Positions 18,905-27,188 of a stretch of DNA of 64,000 nt are shown here, one piece after another. Each line of letters opens with the position of its first letter. Within the stretch, counting starts at the first letter, position 1. The notes under the pieces are model-generated. The model worked only from the letters and a program-made list of their open reading frames with translations. It was not told the DNA's origin and ran no database searches. The position numbers and the translations under genes are program-made. Location: NCBI RefSeq assembly GCF_014280235.1, contig NZ_CP047940.1:558001-622000 (forward strand), given 5' to 3'. The stretch is from Cyanobium sp. NS01 (GTDB lineage Bacteria; Cyanobacteriota; Cyanobacteriia; PCC-6307; Cyanobiaceae).

Positions 18905-19738
18905 GTGAGTGTGTCCCCGTCCGATCCCTGGCCCGAGCTGCCAGCCACGCCGGGCCCCTATCCGGAGAGCCCCCAGGAGCTGTATCTCGACCCTGACGTG
19001 CTGGCCCAGGAACTGGCCCAGGAGTTGCTCGGCGATCCCCTCGATGAGCTCGATGGCGCCGAGGACAGCACGGTGGACGTGGTGGCCGAATGCCAGCTGG
19101 GCCTGACCCTGCTCGCCGGGGCCCACGAGCAGCGCATGCAGGGCCTGCGTATCTTCTGCGAGCACCGCGACCCCCGCTCGGTGCCCCTGCTGCTGCCCTT
19201 GCTGGAGGCCTCCTGCCCGATCCTGAGGATGAGCGCGGTCTACGCCCTGGGCCGTAACCCCAGCCCCCAGGCCGTGGCTCCGCTGCTGGCCCTGCTGGCC
19301 AGCGACGACAACGGCTATGTGCGCAAGGCCGTGGCCTGGAGCCTCGGCAACTACCCCGAGGCCCCGGTGCTCAACCCCCTGATCCGGGCCCTGCAGGTGG
19401 ACATTGCGGCGGTGCGCCTCTGGGCCGCCAGTTCCCTGGCGGATGCCGGCAGCACCGGGCCGGCCAAGGCGGATCCGGCGGCCGCCCAGCTGCTGCTGAG
19501 TCTGCGCATTGACAGTGAGCCGGCGGTGCGCAGCAACAGTGCCTGGGGCCTGGGCCGCCTCTTCCCGGATCTGGTGCAGCCGCGCCAGCAGGAGCTGGTG
19601 GAGTGTCTGCTCCACACCATGCTTCACGACGCCGAGTCGGGCGTGCGCGATGAAGCGCGGCTCGCCCTCGAGCAACTGGAGCAGCCCGAGGTGCTGGAGC
19701 GGCTCCAGACCCTGGTGGATGAGGGGCTGCTGGCCTGA
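18905..19738 (+). CDS. HEAT-repeat protein (PBS lyase repeat family)
   Basis: The 277-residue protein has an acidic N-terminal region of about 75 residues followed by repeated helical pairs such as ILRMSAVYALGRNPSPQAVA, VRKAVAWSLGNY, VRLWAASSLADA and VRSNSAWGLGRL. These are HEAT/PBS-lyase repeats. Relatives in cyanobacteria include phycobilin lyase subunits and the phycobilisome-degradation protein NblB, but others are scaffolds, so lyase activity should not be assumed. The start is a GTG at 18905; a second in-frame GTG follows at 18911. Confidence 0.8.
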   Translation: MSVSPSDPWPELPATPGPYPESPQELYLDPDVLAQELAQELLGDPLDELDGAEDSTVDVVAECQLGLTLLAGAHEQRMQGLRIFCEHRDPRSVPLLLPLLEASCPILRMSAVYALGRNPSPQAVAPLLALLASDDNGYVRKAVAWSLGNYPEAPVLNPLIRALQVDIAAVRLWAASSLADAGSTGPAKADPAAAQLLLSLRIDSEPAVRSNSAWGLGRLFPDLVQPRQQELVECLLHTMLHDAESGVRDEARLALEQLEQPEVLERLQTLVDEGLLA

Positions 19739-19792
19739 TCCCAGCCAGCCTCAGATCACGGTTAACATCGCCCCATTCCGAACCGTCACGGG

Positions 19793-19999
19793 ATGGCGCA
19801 ACACACCATCCGCTTCCGCATCCGGCCTGACGGCCGGGTCGAAGAGCTGGTGGAGGGCGTTCAGGGTCAGGGCTGCGAGCAGCTCACCGAGCGCATCGAA
19901 GCCCGGTTGGGCAGCGTCCAGCAGCGAAGCAGCACCGCGGAGGCCTACCAGCCGTCCCGGCAGCTCCAGAACGAATCCCAGACCACCCAGCTCACCTGA
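19793..19999 (+). CDS. DUF2997 protein
   Basis: The 68-residue protein begins MAQHTIRFRIRPDGRVEELV and has the CEQLTERIEARLG segment typical of DUF2997. Its gene stands four bases before ycf35 on the same strand, and the two families commonly occur together in cyanobacteria. The biochemical role is unknown. The poorly conserved last 20 residues are rich in Q and S. Confidence 0.85.
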   Translation: MAQHTIRFRIRPDGRVEELVEGVQGQGCEQLTERIEARLGSVQQRSSTAEAYQPSRQLQNESQTTQLT

Positions 20000-20003
20000 G
20001 GCC

Positions 20004-20393
20004 ATGTCCCACTTCAGCACCGTCAAGACCGAGCTCCGTGACCGCGGCGCCCTGCTCGAAGCCCTCAGCGACCTGGGCCACGATCCCCGCGAAGGGGAGT
20101 TGTCGGTGAGGGGTTACCGCGGCCAGAGCGAACTGGCCCAGGTGGCGATCAGCCAGTCCAATGGCGCCGACATCGGTTTCCGCTTCAATGCCAGCCAGGG
20201 GCGCTACGAACTGGTCACCGACCTCGACCTCTGGAAGCAGCAGGTTCCCGTGGAGCGCTTCCTGGCCCAGCTCACCCAGCGCTACGCCCTTCGCACCGTG
20301 CTCTCTGCCAGCCTCGACGAGGGCTTCCAGGTGAGCGAACAGGCCAACCAGGCCGATGGCAGCATCGAACTGGTGGTGACCCGCTGGAGCTGA
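20004..20393 (+). CDS. ycf35: Ycf35 (DUF1257) protein
   Basis: The 129-residue protein begins MSHFSTVKTELRDRGALLEA, the hallmark N-terminus of Ycf35, a conserved protein of cyanobacteria and some algal plastids. It is preceded by DUF2997 and followed two bases later by a ferredoxin gene, so the three form a compact transcription unit. The conserved partnership suggests a redox or iron-sulfur related role, but the function is not established. Confidence 0.9.
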   Translation: MSHFSTVKTELRDRGALLEALSDLGHDPREGELSVRGYRGQSELAQVAISQSNGADIGFRFNASQGRYELVTDLDLWKQQVPVERFLAQLTQRYALRTVLSASLDEGFQVSEQANQADGSIELVVTRWS

Positions 20394-20395
20394 CC

Positions 20396-20809
20396 ATGAC
20401 CACCGGCATCGATCCAGCCCTGGCCTTCACGGCCCCGAGTCAGCGCGAGCAGCCAGCCGCCACGGGGCATGAGCCCGTTCTCGGCGGTGCCCTGCGCCAG
20501 CAGGCCGTGTGGGTGGATGAGGCCGTCTGCATCGGCTGCCGCTACTGCGCCCACGTGGCCGGCAACACCTTTCTGGTGGAGGAAACCTGGGGACGCTCCA
20601 GGGCGATTCGCCAGGACGGTGACAGCACCGACAGGATCCAGGAGGCCATCGACACCTGCCCCGTGGACTGCATCCACTGGGTGGCCTATGAGGCGCTCCC
20701 CTCGCTTGCCGAGCAGCTCTCCCAGCAGGACATCCAGCCCCTCGGTTTCCCCAACCCTTCCCGGGTCCGGCGCACCCTGCCCCGTCGGGAAGCCCGTCCA
20801 TCGGCCTAG
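20396..20809 (+). CDS. Single-cluster [4Fe-4S] ferredoxin
   Basis: The 137-residue protein has CIGCRYC (C-x2-C-x2-C) near residue 43 and a remote DTCPVDCIHWV. Together these give the four cysteine ligands of a mono-cluster ferredoxin. An N-terminal stretch of about 35 residues and a basic C-terminal tail flank the domain. Its position right after ycf35 suggests it supplies electrons to that system, but this is inference. Confidence 0.87.
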   Translation: MTTGIDPALAFTAPSQREQPAATGHEPVLGGALRQQAVWVDEAVCIGCRYCAHVAGNTFLVEETWGRSRAIRQDGDSTDRIQEAIDTCPVDCIHWVAYEALPSLAEQLSQQDIQPLGFPNPSRVRRTLPRREARPSA

Positions 20810-20835
20810 GGCTCGCCCTTCAAGCCGCTTCCCCG

Positions 20836-22035
20836 ATGATTCCCACCCGTCGCTTCGGCCGCACCGAGCTGGCCATGCCGGTGCTCTCCCTGGGGGGCAT
20901 GCGTTTCCAGCAGAGCTGGACAGACCTTCCCGCCGAGCAGATCAGCGCTGAGAGCCAGGCCAATCTGGCCGCGACCCTGGATCAGGCCAGGTCGAGGGGG
21001 TTGCACCACATCGAGACCGCCCGCCATTACGGCAGCTCCGAGCGCCAGCTGGGCTGGTTGCTGAGCCAGCGGCCCGATCCCTGCCGCATCCTCCAGACCA
21101 AGGTGCCCCCCCAGGAGGATCCGGCCGCCTTCGAGGCCGAGCTCAGCCTCAGCTTTGAGCGGCTCGCGGTGGAGCGGGTCGATCTGCTGGCCATCCATGG
21201 CGTCAACCTGCCGGAGCATCTGCACCACACCCTGCGCCCGGGCGGCTGCATGGAGGTGGCGCGGCGCTGGCAGCGCCAGGGGCGCATCGGCCATGTGGGC
21301 TTCTCCACCCACGCCAGCCTGGAGCTGATTCTCGAGGCCATCGCCAGCGACGCCTTCGACTACATCAATCTGCACTGGTATTTCATCCGCCAGGACAACC
21401 AGCCCGCGCTGGAGCTGGCCACCCGCCACGACATGGGCGTGTTCGTGATCAGCCCCACGGACAAGGGAGGCCATCTGCACACCCCCTCCCCGCGGCTGCA
21501 GGAGCTGTGCGCGCCCCTGCATCCGATCGTGTTCAACGACCTGTTCTGCCTCTCGGCCGCCGGGATCCACACGATCAGCGTTGGGGCCTCCTGCCCGGCA
21601 GACCTGGAGCTGCATCTGGAGGCCGTGGGTCTGCTGGATCAGGCCGAGCGCCTGCTGCCGCCTGTGCTGGATCGGCTTGAGCAGGCCCGCCGCGAGGCGC
21701 TTGGGCCGCGCTGGTTGGAGAGTTGGCAGGAGGGACTGCCGGACTGGTCTGAGGCACCCGGAGCGATCAACCTGCCGGTGCTCCTGTGGCTCCACAACCT
21801 GCTGGAGGCCTGGGATCTCGAAGGCTTCGCCAGGGCCCGCTACGGCCTGCTGGGCAGCGGTGGCCACTGGTTTCCTGGCGCCAATGCCGATGCTCTCGAC
21901 ACCACCGTCAGCGCACAGGCCCTGGATAGGGCCCTGGCCGGCAGCCCCTGGAGAGAGGAGATCCCGCCGCTGCTGCGCCGCCTGCGGCAACGCCTCGGCG
22001 GCGCCCCGGTGCAGCGGCTCAGCTCGGCCGCCTGA
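20836..22035 (+). CDS. Aldo/keto reductase family protein
   Basis: The 399-residue protein begins MIPTRRFGRTELAMPVLSLG. It shows ARHYGSSERQLGWLL (catalytic-tyrosine region of the AKR barrel), VDLLAIHGVN, IGHVGFSTH and GVFVISPTDKGG. The C-terminal 120 residues lie outside the barrel and contain no ferredoxin-type cysteine cluster. AKRs use NADPH to reduce carbonyls; the substrate is unknown. It ends 20 bases before the convergent rsmG gene. Confidence 0.85.
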   Translation: MIPTRRFGRTELAMPVLSLGGMRFQQSWTDLPAEQISAESQANLAATLDQARSRGLHHIETARHYGSSERQLGWLLSQRPDPCRILQTKVPPQEDPAAFEAELSLSFERLAVERVDLLAIHGVNLPEHLHHTLRPGGCMEVARRWQRQGRIGHVGFSTHASLELILEAIASDAFDYINLHWYFIRQDNQPALELATRHDMGVFVISPTDKGGHLHTPSPRLQELCAPLHPIVFNDLFCLSAAGIHTISVGASCPADLELHLEAVGLLDQAERLLPPVLDRLEQARREALGPRWLESWQEGLPDWSEAPGAINLPVLLWLHNLLEAWDLEGFARARYGLLGSGGHWFPGANADALDTTVSAQALDRALAGSPWREEIPPLLRRLRQRLGGAPVQRLSSAA

Positions 22036-22055
22036 GGCCCGAAGCTCCCGCTGGT

Positions 22056-22820
22056 TCAGCTGCTGCCCAGGGGGTGCCGGCTGGGTACCCCCACGGCCCT
22101 GGGATAGGCCTGCGGGCATGGGGCCGCAGGGCTGAGCCACACCGCATGGCGGATGCCCCGCCCAGCGGGCAGATCGCAGGACGTCACGGCGCTGACTTCC
22201 GCCTTGAGGGCTCTAGCGGCCCGTTCCAGTGGCTCCTGGTCGGTCCCGCTCCACTGGCCGCGGTACAGCAGGGCCTGGCCCCCCGGAGCCAGCAATGGCA
22301 CCAGGTATTCCGCCACCACCGGGGCTGCCGCCACCGCCCTGGCCATGGCCAGGGCAAAGCGGCCGCGGCACTCCACGGCCCGGCCGCTGAGCTCGACCCG
22401 CTCCAGACGTACGGACACCCTGGAATCCAGTCCCAGGGCCGCAGCCATGGCTGTCACGGCCTCCAGCTTGCGTCCCACGGAGTCCACCAGGGTGAGACGG
22501 GCCCGGGGCAGGGCCAGGGCGATGGCCAGGCCGGGAAAGCCGCAGCCGGTGCCCACGTCGATCATCTCCAGGGGCTCAGCGGCGTGAGGGCTCTGCAGCA
22601 GGGCTCGCAGGGGCCAGAGGCTGTCGAACACCTGCGAGATCCAGTAGTCGTCACCCTCCACCAGCCGGGTGAGGTTGCGGCGCCCGTTCCAGAGCCGCAG
22701 CTCGTCCTGGAGGTGCTCAAAACCCCTGAGCTGGTCAGGGTCGGGCCGCCAGCCCAGCCGGCTCCAGAGGGCCTCAGGCTGCAGGCTCCCGGCAGCCTGG
22801 AGTCCGGGGGCAGTGGGCAT
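22056..22820 (-). CDS. rsmG: 16S rRNA (guanine-N7)-methyltransferase RsmG
   Basis: The 254-residue enzyme has the SAM-binding [19 protein letters not shown] motif followed by [12 protein letters not shown], and [17 protein letters not shown] in its N-terminal part, all typical of RsmG (GidB). It methylates N7 of a guanine in the 530 loop of 16S rRNA using SAM. The start is an ATG at 22820, divergent from the DnaJ-domain gene. Confidence 0.94.
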   Translation of the reverse strand: MPTAPGLQAAGSLQPEALWSRLGWRPDPDQLRGFEHLQDELRLWNGRRNLTRLVEGDDYWISQVFDSLWPLRALLQSPHAAEPLEMIDVGTGCGFPGLAIALALPRARLTLVDSVGRKLEAVTAMAAALGLDSRVSVRLERVELSGRAVECRGRFALAMARAVAAAPVVAEYLVPLLAPGGQALLYRGQWSGTDQEPLERAARALKAEVSAVTSCDLPAGRGIRHAVWLSPAAPCPQAYPRAVGVPSRHPLGSS

Positions 22821-22874
22821 GGGCGATCAACGGGTGCAAGATTCCTAGGATCTCCCATCCTGGGTTTCCTGTCG

Positions 22875-23324
22875 TTGCCGCCCTCCGGCTCGCGTTCCAG
22901 CCATTACGCCCTGCTGCAGCTGCCCTCCACAGCCACGCCGGAGCAGCTGCGGCAGGCCTTCCGCAGCCTGAGCAAGCTGTACCACCCGGATACCACCGCC
23001 CTGCCCAAGGATCAGGCCGCTGAGTCCTTTCTGCAGCTGCGCCAGGCCTATGCGGTCCTCAGCAACCCCGAGAGCCGTCGCCAGTACGACGCCGAGCTGC
23101 GTCAGGAGCTGCTGCTGGCAAGCCGCAGCGTCGCTCCCCCCGCATTGCGGCTGCAGCAGCCCGGACGGCCCCTGCCCGTGCGACGCGCCCTCTCCGGCGG
23201 TGAATGGCTGGCCCTGCTGCTGTTGGCGCTGGCCCTGGCGCTGAGCCTCCTGCTGGGGGTCGGCCTGGCCCTGGCCCGGGGAGTGGAGCTGGCTCGCCTC
23301 CCCAGCTGGTGGCCTCCGGCCTGA
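22875..23324 (+). CDS. DnaJ-domain protein with C-terminal membrane helix
   Basis: About 149 residues. The J-domain spans roughly residues 8-70, with the HPD signature in LYHPDTTALPKDQ and AYAVLSNPESRRQYDAEL. A strongly hydrophobic helix near residue 118-140 anchors it, so it is probably a membrane-bound Hsp70 co-chaperone with its J-domain facing the cytoplasm. No ATG or GTG is available in frame near the domain; I chose the TTG at 22875. The frame is open further upstream, but that region overlaps rsmG. Confidence 0.82.
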   Translation: MPPSGSRSSHYALLQLPSTATPEQLRQAFRSLSKLYHPDTTALPKDQAAESFLQLRQAYAVLSNPESRRQYDAELRQELLLASRSVAPPALRLQQPGRPLPVRRALSGGEWLALLLLALALALSLLLGVGLALARGVELARLPSWWPPA

Positions 23325-23366
23325 GGGTTGCTCCACCACCTGTTGCCGTTTCCATCCCCGCTTCGC

Positions 23367-23633
23367 ATGCCCGAGCTCCCTGCCGACCACACCCCCCTGT
23401 ACCACCATCCGCTGCCGGATCTGGAGGCCTGGCTCCGCCATCTCGGTGCCGTACAGAGCCCCTCCAACACCTGCCTCTGGGATCTGCACCGGCCCGCCTG
23501 GAGTGCCCAGATCGAATTGGAGGTGGAGGATCTCAAGGTGAGCTGGCAGGCCGATGGCCGCGACTGCGTGCGCCAGTTCCCCTATGGGCTCTCGCGCGCC
23601 GACGTGGAGGCGGCGATCCTGGCCGGCCCCTGA
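23367..23633 (+). CDS. DUF3143 protein
   Basis: The 88-residue protein begins MPELPADHTPLYHHPLPDLE and contains LEAWLRHLGAVQ, WDLHRPAWSAQIELEVEDL and FPYGLSRADVEAAI. This matches the cyanobacterial DUF3143 family, which commonly follows a DnaJ-domain gene as here. The function is unknown. The start is the ATG at 23367. Confidence 0.85.
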   Translation: MPELPADHTPLYHHPLPDLEAWLRHLGAVQSPSNTCLWDLHRPAWSAQIELEVEDLKVSWQADGRDCVRQFPYGLSRADVEAAILAGP

Positions 23634-23673
23634 AGCGAGCCGGGGCCGAGCCAGGCTGGCCGCTTCCCGGCGC

Positions 23674-23847
23674 TCACTGGCAGCGGTCGCTGCGACGGCT
23701 CTCCTCAGCGGCCAGCGGCCCGCAGTTGACCCAGCGCACCAGCGTCAGCTCCACGTCGGTGAACAGGGCCAGGATGGCGCCGCACACCACCACCAGGGCC
23801 AGGCTCACCAGGGCATCGCGGCGGATCCTGGTGTTCGTCCGCGGCAT
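23674..23847 (-). CDS. Small membrane protein coupled to bioD (57 aa)
   Basis: The ATG at 23847 overlaps the bioD stop as TGATG, so translation is probably coupled. The protein begins MPRTNTRIRRDALVSLALVV and continues through one hydrophobic helix to an FTDVELTLVRWVNCGP segment and a charged tail. It has a basic N-terminus and a single membrane span. I do not recognise a characterised family. Its place at the end of the biotin operon, where cyanobacteria often have bioA, is notable. Confidence 0.62.
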   Translation of the reverse strand: MPRTNTRIRRDALVSLALVVVCGAILALFTDVELTLVRWVNCGPLAAEESRRSDRCQ

Positions 23848-24512
23848 CACGGCCCCTCCGGTGGGATGGCTGGGGTATGGCTGCGCAATCTATGGCCCAC
23901 CTGCTGGCGGTGCCATTCGGCTGCCAGGGCCTCCCGGGTCAGTTGCGTGAGAGCGGGCAGTTGAGCGATCACCGGGATGCCGCCCAGCTGTTCGAGGGTG
24001 CGGGGGTTGTCCTGGTGCTCCGGGCCGTTGAGGATCAGTCCCAGCACCGGAATCCGGCGCCGGCCCAGGGCCTCCAGCGACAGCAGGGTGTGGTTGAGGG
24101 TGCCCAGGCCGCTGCGGGCCACCAGCACCACCGGCAGTTGCCACTGCAGCAGCTGCTCGATCTGGAGCCAGTCGCGCCGCAGCGGCACCAGCAGCCCCCC
24201 CGCGGTTTCCACCACCAGCGCCCCCGCCACCGCAGGCAGGGCAAGGCGCTGCGGATCGATCTGCACAGCCTGCTGCTCGGCGGCCCAGTGGGGAGACACC
24301 GGCGCGTCCAGGCGGTAGGCCTCCGGCAGGAAGCGACTGTCGGGCAGCTGCAGCAGGGCCTGCACCCGGCCGCGGTCGCCGCCCCCCTCCAGGCCGCTCT
24401 GAATGGGCTTCCAGTAGCGGGCGCCCAGGCCCTGCATCAGCCAGGCACTCACCACCGTCTTGCCCACGTCGGTGTCGGTGCCGCACACCACGAGCTGCAG
24501 AGCTTCGGTCAT
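23847..24512 (-). CDS. bioD: Dethiobiotin synthetase
   Basis: The 221-residue enzyme begins MTEALQLVVCGTDTDVGKTV, whose GTDTDVGKT is the BioD P-loop. YWKPIQSG and VETAGGLLVPL are further family motifs. It closes the ureido ring of dethiobiotin from diaminopelargonate, CO2 and ATP. I start it at ATG 24512, which overlaps the bioC stop by four bases; the open frame upstream is only a shadow of bioC. Confidence 0.95.
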   Translation of the reverse strand: MTEALQLVVCGTDTDVGKTVVSAWLMQGLGARYWKPIQSGLEGGGDRGRVQALLQLPDSRFLPEAYRLDAPVSPHWAAEQQAVQIDPQRLALPAVAGALVVETAGGLLVPLRRDWLQIEQLLQWQLPVVLVARSGLGTLNHTLLSLEALGRRRIPVLGLILNGPEHQDNPRTLEQLGGIPVIAQLPALTQLTREALAAEWHRQQVGHRLRSHTPAIPPEGP

Positions 24513-25267
24513 GGTCTCTGACCCACCAGGATCAGCACATTCCACGTCACCACGCCTTGGTCGGGCCACTGCCGCAGCAGCCGTCGCAGCTGACCGGTGG
24601 CCAGCGGCGTGCCGCTGACCAGGCCGGCGCCCAGCTGCTGCAGGTGGCGCAGAAAGCCCAGACCACTGCCGTAGGAGCGGCTGAAGCGCAGCTGGTCGCG
24701 CCGCTCCAGCTGCAGGTGCCGCGCTGCCGCAGCCTCCAGCACCGCGGCATCGGGCAGGGGCCAGCGGCTGTGGGGCACCGCTGCTCTGGTGGCGGCCTGT
24801 TCCCACTGGGGGAAGCTGCCTGCCGTTGGCACCGCCAGGGCCAGCCAGCCCCCGGGCGCCAGGCTCCGGCACCACAGTTCGAGCTGCCCCGGCGGGTCCT
24901 GCAGCCACTGCAGCGCAAAGCTGGAGGTGAGCAGGCCGCACCCGTTCAGATTCCGGGGCAGCCCTTGGTCAAGGTTCCAGATGAGCTGGCCATGGCTGGC
25001 TGCCAGGGGGTTGTGCGCCAGCAGGGCGCGGCAGCCATCCAGCTGTTGCAGGCTGCCCCGGAAGCCCTGCTGTTCGAGAGCCCGCCCCAGCAGTCCGCTG
25101 CCTGCCCCCAGATCAGCCATCGGGCCCGGGGGCAGGGCCAGGCTCAGGCAGTGCCTGGCCAGCCGCCAGGCGACCGCCCGCTGCAGCTGGGCATGCCGGT
25201 CGTAGCTCGAGGCCTGGCGGGCGAAGCCCTGCGCTGCCCTGGCGTCCGCCACGCTCTCATCTCCCAT
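24509..25267 (-). CDS. bioC: Malonyl-ACP O-methyltransferase
   Basis: The 252-residue SAM-dependent methyltransferase has the motif-I sequence MADLGAGSGLLGRALE and LLTSSFALQWLQDP, typical of BioC. BioC methylates the free carboxyl of malonyl-ACP so that fatty-acid enzymes can build the pimelate part of biotin. The N-terminal RQASSYDRHAQLQRAVA is also BioC-like. It lies two bases after bioK and overlaps bioD by four, inside the biotin operon. Confidence 0.9.
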   Translation of the reverse strand: MGDESVADARAAQGFARQASSYDRHAQLQRAVAWRLARHCLSLALPPGPMADLGAGSGLLGRALEQQGFRGSLQQLDGCRALLAHNPLAASHGQLIWNLDQGLPRNLNGCGLLTSSFALQWLQDPPGQLELWCRSLAPGGWLALAVPTAGSFPQWEQAATRAAVPHSRWPLPDAAVLEAAAARHLQLERRDQLRFSRSYGSGLGFLRHLQQLGAGLVSGTPLATGQLRRLLRQWPDQGVVTWNVLILVGQRP

Positions 25268-25269
25268 GC

Positions 25270-25950
25270 TCAGAGCTCCCGGAGCCAGCCGATCACCATC
25301 TCCAACCAGGACGGCACCAGCAGGGCATGGCCTGCCCCCTCCACGCTGATCCGCTCGGCTGCGGGCAGGGAACGCTGCAGCCAGGCCCTGGCCTCGGGGA
25401 CCACGATCTGATCCTGTTCAGCCTCCACCACGAGGCAGCGGGCCTGGGTGGGGAACCCCTCGGGCAGCGCCTCGCAGTGCTGGAGCAGGATCAGATCGTG
25501 CAGCAGCCGCTCGCGCCCCTCGGCGCTCAGCGGGCTGTCGAGGATCGACACCGGCAGAGCGCTGAGCGGCTGCGGTGCCGCCGCCTTCTCCAGAAAGCGG
25601 CGCAGCATGGCTTGGGCCTCCGGCCCTTGCAGCTGCTGGGCCATGGCCCTGAGGGCGCTGATCAGGGGCCGTCCGGCGGCACCGGAGGGCACGAAGCGCC
25701 CGAAGCTGGCCAGCAGCACCACGGCATCGGCCTGGCGCAGCAGGTCCGCCGGCAGCAGGTGGGGCCCGAGCGAATGTCCCACCACCACCCGCGGCCCCTC
25801 CGCGTCCAGCCACTGCGGCTGCACGGGTGCGCTGGGGCCGTAGCCCCGATCAGCGCTCTGCCACGGCCAGCCCTCGCGACGGGCCGCTGCTGCCAGGGGG
25901 GCCCAGCCGCGGCTGTCCCCCAGCCAGCCGTGCATGGCGATCACTTGCAT
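25270..25950 (-). CDS. bioK: Pimeloyl-ACP methyl ester esterase, BioK type (alpha/beta hydrolase)
   Basis: The 226-residue alpha/beta hydrolase has the nucleophile elbow VVVGHSLGPH (serine near residue 59), a likely catalytic aspartate in EAEQDQIV and a histidine in GAGHALL. In biotin synthesis an esterase removes the BioC methyl group from pimeloyl-ACP methyl ester. Marine picocyanobacteria use BioK for this step in place of BioH. The position between bioF and bioC supports the call; the assignment to BioK rather than another hydrolase rests on context and taxon. Confidence 0.82.
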   Translation of the reverse strand: MQVIAMHGWLGDSRGWAPLAAAARREGWPWQSADRGYGPSAPVQPQWLDAEGPRVVVGHSLGPHLLPADLLRQADAVVLLASFGRFVPSGAAGRPLISALRAMAQQLQGPEAQAMLRRFLEKAAAPQPLSALPVSILDSPLSAEGRERLLHDLILLQHCEALPEGFPTQARCLVVEAEQDQIVVPEARAWLQRSLPAAERISVEGAGHALLVPSWLEMVIGWLREL

Positions 25951-27152
25951 GGACCGTCGGGGGATGGAGGACCAAGGGCCTGGAGCAGCCGCGGCAGGCT
26001 GCCGCGGGGAAGATCGTGGCGCAGCACCAGCCGCAGCCTGGCGGTGCCCCGGGGCACCGTGGGGGGGCGGATCGCCACCGTGAGCAGGCCGGCCGCCTCC
26101 AGCCGGGTCTGCAGGGCCAGGGCAGCGCCGTCCTCACCCACCAGCAGCGAGAGGATCGGCCCCTCCCCAGCCGGCCGGGGCCAGCCCGCCGCCTCCAGAG
26201 CCTGCCGCCAGCGCTGGGCGCGAGCCAGCAGGGCTGGCCCTCGATCCCGCTGCTGGATCTCGTCCAGGGCGGCCAGCGCCGCAGCGGCCAGCGGCGGGGC
26301 CAGGGCGGTGGTGTAGCGAAAGGCGCCACTGCTCTGCAGCAGCCATTCGATCGTGAGCTCGTCGCCGGCCAGGAAGGCCCCGCCGCTGCCGAAGGCCTTG
26401 CCCAAGGTGCCGCTGATCAGGGCGATGGATGGCAGGCCATGGCCCAGACCCCGTCCTGTCTGCCCCAGCACCCCCAGGGCGTGGGCCTCATCCAGCACCA
26501 AGGCTGCGCCGTGGGCGGCGCAGAGCGCGGCCAGGTCCGCCACGGCTGGGCTGGTGCCCTGCATCGAGTACAGGCTCTCACTGAGCACCACCAGGCGTTG
26601 AGCGGGATCGATCCGACGCGCTCCGGCCAACCGTCGCTCCAGATCGCTGAGGTCGTTGTGGCGGAAGCGTCTCAGCTGGGCTCCGCTGGCCCTGACGCCC
26701 ATCAGCAGCGAGTGGTGGATCAGCCGATCGGCCAGCACCAGGCTGTGCCGATCGGCCAGGGCCGTCACCGCGGCCAGGTTGGCCTGGAAGCCACTCGGGA
26801 AGAGCAGCGCCCGCTCACGACCGAGCCAGGTGGCCAGCTGCTGTTCGAGGGCCGTGTGCACGGGCCGGGTGCCACTCACCAGGCGCGAGCCGCCTGCACC
26901 GACACCCTGCTCGTCCATGACCTGCCTTGCCGCTGCCACGACCGCGTCATGCTGGGCCAGGCCCAGGTAGTCGTTGCTGGCCAGGTCCAGCAGGGGTGGG
27001 CCCTGGTCTGGCGTCAGGCGGGCTGCACCCCGTGCCGAGAGGCTGCGCAAACGACGCAGGCCGTCAGCAGGGATGGCGGCCAACGCCTGGTGGAGCTCCT
27101 CCTGCCAGCTCGACGCGCCGGCCTGAAGCGCCCCCTCAACCTGATTGGCCAT
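25941..27152 (-). CDS. bioF: 8-amino-7-oxononanoate synthase
   Basis: The 403-residue PLP enzyme has LDLASNDYLGLA, GVGAGGSRLVSGT, LVLDEAHALGVLG and the PLP-lysine motif ISGTLGKAFGSGG, all diagnostic of BioF-type oxoamine synthases. It condenses pimeloyl-ACP (or -CoA) with L-alanine. I use the ATG at 27152; a GTG directly before it is also possible. It is the first gene of bioF-bioK-bioC-bioD and overlaps bioK by ten bases. Confidence 0.94.
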   Translation of the reverse strand: MANQVEGALQAGASSWQEELHQALAAIPADGLRRLRSLSARGAARLTPDQGPPLLDLASNDYLGLAQHDAVVAAARQVMDEQGVGAGGSRLVSGTRPVHTALEQQLATWLGRERALLFPSGFQANLAAVTALADRHSLVLADRLIHHSLLMGVRASGAQLRRFRHNDLSDLERRLAGARRIDPAQRLVVLSESLYSMQGTSPAVADLAALCAAHGAALVLDEAHALGVLGQTGRGLGHGLPSIALISGTLGKAFGSGGAFLAGDELTIEWLLQSSGAFRYTTALAPPLAAAALAALDEIQQRDRGPALLARAQRWRQALEAAGWPRPAGEGPILSLLVGEDGAALALQTRLEAAGLLTVAIRPPTVPRGTARLRLVLRHDLPRGSLPRLLQALGPPSPDGPCK

Positions 27153-27188
27153 CACTGCAGATTAAGGTTCCGACCCCACTGTTCCGGC

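Noticed and set aside
20396-20809. Unusual cysteine spacing in the ferredoxin
   Set aside because: C-x2-C-x2-C with a remote CP is normal for single-cluster ferredoxins, so it is not a novelty.
22074-22874. N-terminal extension of the DnaJ-domain frame
   Set aside because: It runs antisense to rsmG; the J-domain begins just after 22875.
25827-27188. Long open frame on the plus strand preceding the bile-acid symporter
   Set aside because: It is a shadow of bioK and bioF on the opposite strand in GC-rich DNA; only the part from about 27189 has family motifs.
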